This document shows, one piece after another, positions 1-5,390 of a stretch of DNA of 5,390 nt; position 1 is the stretch's first letter, and each line of letters begins with the position of its first letter. The position numbers were made by a program, and so were the translations under genes. The stretch is taken from NCBI RefSeq assembly GCF_020741395.1, contig NZ_DYZA01000054.1, forward strand, positions 1 through 5,390. The letters run 5' to 3'. The notes below the pieces were generated by a model. That model was not told the DNA's origin and made no database searches. It saw only the letters and a program-made list of their open reading frames with translations. The stretch comes from Mailhella massiliensis. Lineage in GTDB: Bacteria > Desulfobacterota > Desulfovibrionia > Desulfovibrionales > Desulfovibrionaceae.

Positions 1-24
1 ACTTTTTTCTGACGATATTCAGTC

Positions 25-59
25 AAAAGGCCCGCTTCCTTGTCATGGAACCGGGCCTT
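25..59 (-). terminator. Strong terminator-like hairpin near the window edge
   Basis: On the minus strand AAGGCCCG (52-59) pairs with CGGGCCTT (27-34). After a single C/C-position mismatch, four inner pairs (47-50 with 36-39) close a 7-nt loop. Two more T (25-26) follow, giving four in a row. The stem is strong and the U-run short. It could end a small RNA or any read-through transcript. In the plus direction it is followed by GC and would not terminate. Confidence 0.5.
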
Positions 60-101
60 GCATCTGGAAATACCTTTTTTGAACACTTCAGCATGCTTGT
101 C

Positions 102-127
102 AAAAGAGCGAGGCGATCCGCCAGCTC
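102..127 (-). terminator. Terminator-like hairpin followed by TTTTGAC
   Basis: On the minus strand GAGC (124-127) and GGCG (119-122) pair with CGCC (112-115) and GCTC (106-109) around a 3-nt loop, with a small internal bulge. Four T (102-105) follow. The stem is short but GC-rich. The downstream bases TTTTGAC are identical to those after the hairpin at 25-59. It lies within the possible coding remnant, so it may instead be a coincidence of coding sequence. Confidence 0.35.
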
Positions 128-153
128 AATAAACAAATCATGTAGTTCTTCTT

Positions 154-182
154 GCTATACGCTCTTGGCACCGAAGATACAA
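154..182 (-). promoter_or_regulatory. Weak candidate promoter below the gyrA terminators
   Basis: On the minus strand TTGTAT (177-182) and TATAGC (154-159) are separated by exactly 17 nt. The -35 match is poor (3 of 6) and the -10 match fair (4 of 6). It overlaps the U-run of the preceding terminator. If active it would start a transcript near 145 that could end at the hairpin at 25-59, about 120 nt. Confidence 0.25.
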
Positions 183-209
183 AAAACGCCGGCACCTGCG
201 TCGGCGTTT
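181..209 (-). terminator. Intrinsic terminator downstream of gyrA
   Basis: On the minus strand AAACGCCG (202-209) pairs with CGGCGTTT (184-191) across a 10-nt loop. The stem ends in six consecutive T, three of them (181-183) beyond it. This is the most canonical terminator in the window and would catch read-through from the hairpin at 254-299. In the plus direction the tail is only TTTC, so activity there would be weaker. Confidence 0.7.
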
Positions 210-225
210 CTGGCACTTTCTCATC

Positions 226-243
226 AAAAAACAGAAGTTTTTT
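226..243. other. A/T hairpin between two terminators
   Basis: AAAAAAC and GTTTTTT form perfect 7-bp arms around a 4-nt loop. The stem is weak. On the minus strand it ends in GTTTTTT, which may serve as an additional U-run behind the long hairpin at 254-299, but its stem alone is too weak to act as a terminator. Confidence 0.3.
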
Positions 244-253
244 AAGAAAGGGA

Positions 254-299
254 GGGGTGCGGGAAGGGAACTTTATGAAGAAAGTTCCCTTCCCTCCCC
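254..299 (-). terminator. Long hairpin just after gyrA
   Basis: A perfect 14-bp inverted repeat (281-294 with 261-274) with a 6-nt loop starts 15 nt after the gyrA stop. Four more G-C pairs (296-299 with 254-257) extend it across an internal loop. On the minus strand it is followed by TCCCTTTCTT, an imperfect U-rich tail starting at 253. It is probably a terminator or 3' stabilising hairpin for gyrB-gyrA mRNA. On the plus strand there is no T-run, so it acts in the gyrA direction. Confidence 0.65.
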
Positions 300-308
300 G
301 CAGCATTT

Positions 309-2747
<2,439 letters not shown>

Positions 2748-2749
2748 TT

Positions 2750-2785
2750 TGGGAGTCCTTGCATGCAGTTTGATTTTCCGGGATT
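2750..2785. repeat. Two-block repeat in the gyrA leader
   Basis: Read on the minus strand AATCCCGGAAAA (2785-2774) is followed by 14 nt and then AGGACTCCCA (2759-2750). The second block includes most of the AAGGA Shine-Dalgarno of gyrA and ends just before the GTG start. Its partner copy lies at 5346-5368 in the opposite orientation. The octamer TCCCGGAA from the first block occurs once more in this leader, at 2820-2827 on the minus strand. Confidence 0.6.
2756..2760 (-). promoter_or_regulatory. Ribosome binding site that decides the gyrA start
   Basis: AAGGA lies 8 nt before the GTG at 2747 on the minus strand. The alternative in-frame GTG at 2816 has only a weak GGAAG-like sequence close to it. 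The spacing and strength favour the start at 2747. Confidence 0.7.
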
Positions 2786-2799
2786 CCGCTCCCCCTTTT

Positions 2800-2827
2800 T
2801 CCCGGCGGCGCGGCACGGCTTCCGGGA
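2800..2827 (-). other. Inverted repeat in the gyrB-gyrA gap
   Basis: TCCCGG (2822-2827) and CCGGGA (2800-2805) on the minus strand form perfect 6-bp arms around a GC-rich 16-nt loop. The stem can extend through one mismatch using flanking TT and AA. It is followed by AAAAAGGGGG rather than a U-run, so it is not an intrinsic terminator. It could be an RNA processing or stability element that sets the gyrB to gyrA ratio, which is inference. If gyrA started at 2816 this stretch would be partly coding. Confidence 0.35.
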
Positions 2828-2856
2828 GAAGGAAAGGCTGAAACGTCCCCTCATGC

Positions 2857-5265
2857 TCAGATATCGAGGTCTTCCATGGAAAGGGCGTTGCGAATGATGA
2901 AATCGCGGCGCAGATCCGCCCTATCGCCCATGAGTTCCTCTATGGTGTCGGAAGCGGCCTGGGCATCTTCGATGCTCACCTGCAAAAGCGCCCTCTTCTC
3001 GGGGTTCATGGTCGTCATTTCCAGCTGTTCCGGATTCATTTCGCCAAGGCCCTTGTAACGCTGGATGTTGAAGCCCTTGCGGGCCTCGGCGTAGGCGGAT
3101 TCACGCAGTTCAAAGTAATCCTTCACCTCGCGGCTGGATTCGGAACTGGAAAGCTGCACCGGAAATTCTCCGCAGGATGCACCCAGAGACTTCCAGAGCT
3201 GGCGGGCATGGCGATACATACGCGAATGGAAGAATTCCACGGCCAAACGGGTGCGATGCCCGCTTTTGTTTTCAAACACAAGGAAGGAACGCTCCTCGTC
3301 TTCTTTTCTCTCCACCTCCAGGGACGCTGCGTAGCCCTGCCTCTCCATCCAGACGCGGAAGTTTTCAGGAAGCCCCGTTTCCACCACAGCAGAAGTCATT
3401 TCCCCTTCGAAGCGGAGAAAAGCGAGGAAAAGCTCGCGGGAAATGGCGGAATTCTCCGCTTCCGTCATGGATTTTTCCAGTTCGTCGATACTCTTGAGCA
3501 ACGAGATGAGCTCTTCGCCGCGATAGTTCCTTCCATCTTTCGTGACTACGGAAACACCATCGGAAAGCCGCTGGAGCAGAAATTCATCAAGCTCGTTGTC
3601 ATCCTTCAGGAACTTGATGGTATTGCTGCCCTTCTTAATGCCGTAAAGCGGAGGCTGGGCGATATAGATATGCCCTTCCTCAATGAGCTTGGGATAGTAG
3701 CGGAAAAAGAAGGTGAGCATAAGGGTGCAGATGTGCGCACCGTCCACGTCGGCATCAGTCATGATGATGATCTTATGATAGCGCAGCTTGGAATAATCCA
3801 TGTTCTCGCCGATGCCCACCCCCATGGCCGTGATCATATTCTTGATCTCTTCGCTGGCAAGCATACGGTCGAATCTCGCGCGCTCCACGTTCAATATCTT
3901 GCCGCGAAGCGGAAGAATGGCCTGCGTCATAGGATTGCGGCCCTGCTTGGCGGAACCGCCTGCGGAGTCGCCCTCCACAATGAACACTTCACATTCTGAA
4001 GGGTCCTTGCTCTGGCAGTCGGCCAGCTTGCCTGGCAGGGAATTGTCGGAAAGTGCCCCCTTGCGGCGCACGAGCTCGCGGGCACGGCGCGCGGCCTCTC
4101 TTGCACGGGAAGCCTCGGCGGCCTTTTCGATAATGACGCGGATATCCTTGGGATGCTCCTGGAAGTACACGTCGAGCACATTGTAGACAATGCCGTTCAC
4201 AATGCCCACCACTTCGCTGTTGCCGAGCTTAGTCTTGGTCTGCCCTTCAAACTGCGGCTGCGGAAGTTTCACGCTGACGATAGCCGTAAGGCCCTCGCGC
4301 ACGTCGTCACCGGAAAGGCTGTCGCCCTTCAGTTTCTTCTGCAGGTCGGGCTGGCTTTTCACATAGTTGTTTATGGCGCGGGTAAGGGCAGTCTTGAACC
4401 CTGCCAGATGGGAACCGCCTTCATGCGTACGGATGTTATTGGCGAACGTCAGCATCTTTTCATTGAAGCCGGCATTGTACTGAAGCGCAAAATCCACGGT
4501 AATATTGTCCTGCACTCCTTCCCCGCTGATGATGGGGTGCAGACCGGATTCATTGCTGTTCAAATCCCTGATGAACTGCTCAAGGCCACCTTCGGCATGA
4601 TAAGTATGCGTTTCGTTGGTGCGCTCATCGTTGCAGATGATGGTAAGCCCCTTATTAAGATAAGCCAGCTCTTCAAAACGCTTCTTCAGCACATCGAAAG
4701 AAAATACTGTGCTTTCAAAAATTTCCTCATCAGGAAGGAAACGCACCGTAGTACCGTGCCCTTCCGCCTCGCCCAGAGGCTCCACCTTGGTCACCGGTAC
4801 GCCGCGCTCATAGCGCTGACGCCAGCGCCTGCCGTCGCGCCGCACCGTCACTTCCAGCCAGGAAGAAAGGGCGTTCACACAGGAAACGCCCACGCCGTGC
4901 AGGCCGCCTGAGACCTTATAGGCATTGTTGTCGAACTTGCCGCCGGCATGCAGCTTGGTCATAACCACCTGCACAGCGGGAATACGCAGTTTCGGATGGA
5001 TATCCACAGGGATACCGCGACCATTGTCCCGCACGGTCACGCTGTTGTCCATGTGAAGAATGACCTCCACCTTGTTACAGAAGCCGGCCATGGCTTCGTC
5101 GATGGAGTTGTCCACCACTTCGTACACAAGGTGATGAAGGCCGTGGGAATCCGTACTGCCTATATACATGGCCGGGCGCTTACGAACCGCCGCCAGACCT
5201 TCCAGAACCGTGATGGCAGAAGCGTCGTAAGAGGTCTTGCCGGACCTTAGATTTTCCTGGGTCAT
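2857..5265 (-). CDS. gyrB: DNA gyrase subunit B, ATPase and TOPRIM subunit
   Basis: This is the ATP-hydrolysing subunit of DNA gyrase, which with GyrA introduces negative supercoils into DNA in the cytoplasm. The protein has 802 residues; E. coli GyrB has 804. The N-terminal GHKL ATPase domain shows E49 as the likely catalytic base with N53 (YEVVDNSIDEA), D80-N81-G82-R83-G84, K110, and the GGLHGVG lid around 120-126. The transducer domain carries the QTK loop at 342-344. The TOPRIM domain shows E431-GDSAGG and D504-A-D506-V-D508 as metal ligands, plus PLRGKILN near 452-459. An insert of about 165 residues lies near 565-728, as in E. coli, before the C-terminal RYKGLGEMNPEQL motif. The ATG start is preceded by AGGAA with 5 nt spacing, and the N-terminus matches the family. 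The gene is first in the gyrB-gyrA operon and has a good promoter upstream. One oddity is Glu749 where EQLW normally has Trp. ParE is less likely because a GyrA with a GyrA box follows. Confidence 0.98.
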   Translation of the reverse strand: MTQENLRSGKTSYDASAITVLEGLAAVRKRPAMYIGSTDSHGLHHLVYEVVDNSIDEAMAGFCNKVEVILHMDNSVTVRDNGRGIPVDIHPKLRIPAVQVVMTKLHAGGKFDNNAYKVSGGLHGVGVSCVNALSSWLEVTVRRDGRRWRQRYERGVPVTKVEPLGEAEGHGTTVRFLPDEEIFESTVFSFDVLKKRFEELAYLNKGLTIICNDERTNETHTYHAEGGLEQFIRDLNSNESGLHPIISGEGVQDNITVDFALQYNAGFNEKMLTFANNIRTHEGGSHLAGFKTALTRAINNYVKSQPDLQKKLKGDSLSGDDVREGLTAIVSVKLPQPQFEGQTKTKLGNSEVVGIVNGIVYNVLDVYFQEHPKDIRVIIEKAAEASRAREAARRARELVRRKGALSDNSLPGKLADCQSKDPSECEVFIVEGDSAGGSAKQGRNPMTQAILPLRGKILNVERARFDRMLASEEIKNMITAMGVGIGENMDYSKLRYHKIIIMTDADVDGAHICTLMLTFFFRYYPKLIEEGHIYIAQPPLYGIKKGSNTIKFLKDDNELDEFLLQRLSDGVSVVTKDGRNYRGEELISLLKSIDELEKSMTEAENSAISRELFLAFLRFEGEMTSAVVETGLPENFRVWMERQGYAASLEVERKEDEERSFLVFENKSGHRTRLAVEFFHSRMYRHARQLWKSLGASCGEFPVQLSSSESSREVKDYFELRESAYAEARKGFNIQRYKGLGEMNPEQLEMTTMNPEKRALLQVSIEDAQAASDTIEELMGDRADLRRDFIIRNALSMEDLDI

Positions 5266-5270
5266 GAGAA

Positions 5271-5275
5271 TTCCT
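5271..5275 (-). promoter_or_regulatory. Ribosome binding site of gyrB
   Basis: AGGAA lies 5 nt before the gyrB ATG on the minus strand. It is a moderate Shine-Dalgarno and supports the start at 5265. Confidence 0.6.
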
Positions 5276-5291
5276 GAAGGGGTATTTGTTA

Positions 5292-5303
5292 GCTCCTCGG
5301 AGC
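5292..5303 (-). promoter_or_regulatory. Small dyad in the gyrB leader
   Basis: On the transcribed strand GCTCC and GGAGC flank two bases, forming a compact GC-rich dyad between the predicted transcription start and the gyrB ribosome binding site. As RNA the two-base loop is too tight unless the closing pair opens. It also contains an AGGAG sequence resembling a Shine-Dalgarno, with no usable start codon at the right distance. It may act as a DNA operator or a small 5' hairpin, but a role is only a guess. Confidence 0.3.
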
Positions 5304-5317
5304 ATCAGAAAGAATCA

Positions 5318-5346
5318 ACTATACACCATTTCAGGGAAATATTCAA
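5318..5346 (-). promoter_or_regulatory. Probable sigma-70-type promoter of gyrB-gyrA
   Basis: On the minus strand a -35 box TTGAAT (5341-5346) is followed by a 17-nt spacer and a -10 box TATAGT (5318-5323). These match the consensus at 4 of 6 and 5 of 6 positions with ideal spacing. Transcription would begin near 5305-5312, giving a leader of roughly 40-47 nt before the gyrB ATG. The 17-nt spacer contains a small inverted repeat, and a two-block repeat also found in the gyrA leader abuts the upstream side of the -35 box. Relaxation-stimulated gyrase promoters are known in other bacteria; whether this one behaves that way cannot be seen from the sequence. Confidence 0.7.
5328..5340. promoter_or_regulatory. 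Inverted repeat within the gyrB promoter spacer
   Basis: ATTTC and GAAAT form perfect 5-bp arms around a 3-bp centre, exactly within the spacer between the -35 and -10 boxes. A dyad here could be an operator half-site pair. It is short, and chance occurrence is quite possible. Confidence 0.25.
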
Positions 5347-5368
5347 ATCCCGGAAAAGAGGACTCCCA
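5346..5368. repeat. Two-block repeat upstream of the gyrB promoter
   Basis: Read on the plus strand this site is AATCCCGGAAAA (5346-5357), one base, then AGGACTCCCA (5359-5368). The same two blocks occur in the same order on the minus strand in the gyrA leader, with a 14-nt spacer there. The site overlaps the outermost base of the -35 box, so a bound protein could influence gyrB transcription. Alternatively it could be the leader of a plus-strand gene beginning beyond the window. The identity is clear; the function is unknown. Confidence 0.6.
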
Positions 5369-5390
5369 CCGGAAGCATGGAACATATATT

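Larger units (their letters stand above)
1..154 (-). pseudogene. Possible frameshifted or partial unrecognised reading frame
   Basis: Two minus-strand frames look protein-like and overlap. One is open from 154 (after a TAG at 155-157) to a TGA at 23-25 and includes LHDLFIELADRLALL. The other is open from 125 (after a TGA at 126-128) to the window edge and includes FDKHAEVFKKGISRC and FHDKEAGLLTEYRQKK. One extra T in the run at 102-105 would join them as RLALFDKHAEVFKKG. Only a TTG (134-136) could start the joined product. I do not recognise the protein. Two stable hairpins in the same stretch argue instead for noncoding DNA. Whether this is a real gene, a decayed one, or chance is unresolved. 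Confidence 0.2.

Noticed and set aside
45..245. 66-residue plus-strand frame converging on gyrA
   Set aside because: It is open to the left edge, but it is Ser-rich, matches nothing I know, runs through the terminator at 181-209 and the A/T hairpin, and is codon-aligned opposite a more protein-like minus frame.
1..308. tRNA, rRNA or CRISPR sequence downstream of gyrA
   Set aside because: No T-loop consensus, cloverleaf arms, rRNA-like sequence or regularly spaced direct repeats are visible.
3902..3904. Arg454 in GyrB at the position of E. coli Lys447, a quinolone-linked site
   Set aside because: PLRGKI is a normal variant of this motif in many bacteria, so it is not evidence of resistance.
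3208..4911. Plus-strand open frames opposite gyrB (3208-3999 and 4153-4911)
   Set aside because: Both are complementary to conserved GyrB motifs and have no independent support.
5303..5311. Upstream ATG in the gyrB leader (5305 on the minus strand) as a leader peptide
   Set aside because: It would start within a few bases of the predicted transcript start, has no ribosome site, and runs out of frame into gyrB.

Overview
The window carries one locus, a gyrB-gyrA operon on the minus strand. GyrB (802 residues, 2857-5265) comes first, followed 109 nt later by GyrA (812 residues from the GTG start preferred here, 309-2747). Together they form the A2B2 DNA gyrase. Every key residue checked is present: the GHKL ATPase residues and TOPRIM metal ligands in GyrB, and the catalytic tyrosine and GyrA box in GyrA. 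The sequence is bacterial and moderately GC-rich. GyrB has the long insert in its C-terminal half that is typical of proteobacterial-type enzymes, and GyrA has a short acidic tail. The protein wording and the gyrB-gyrA order resemble Desulfovibrio-type sulfate reducers (Desulfovibrionaceae). That assignment is a recollection of family sequences, not a search result.

Layout from 5' to 3' of the transcript (high to low coordinates): 5266-5390 holds a convincing sigma-70-type promoter for gyrB (TTGAAT, 17 nt, TATAGT), a short leader with small dyads, and a Shine-Dalgarno. The coding region of gyrB follows. Then comes a 109-nt gap with hairpin potential and a good Shine-Dalgarno for gyrA, and then gyrA. 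Below gyrA lie about 308 nt without a confident gene. They contain a row of five inverted repeats, at least two of which look like intrinsic terminators for the operon. Toward the window edge there is a possible decayed or frameshifted reading frame, or alternatively a small RNA with its own promoter and terminator.

No new multi-gene system is present; these are housekeeping genes. The points worth a second look are these. (1) The quinolone-resistance-determining region of GyrA has Phe and Gly at the positions equivalent to E. coli Ser83 and Asp87, a combination associated with fluoroquinolone resistance. (2) A two-block repeat (12 nt plus 10 nt, same order, different spacing) is shared by the gyrA leader and the region just upstream of the gyrB promoter, in opposite orientations. 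(3) There is a dense run of hairpins after gyrA. (4) A possible frameshifted coding remnant, or a small RNA, occupies positions 1-180.
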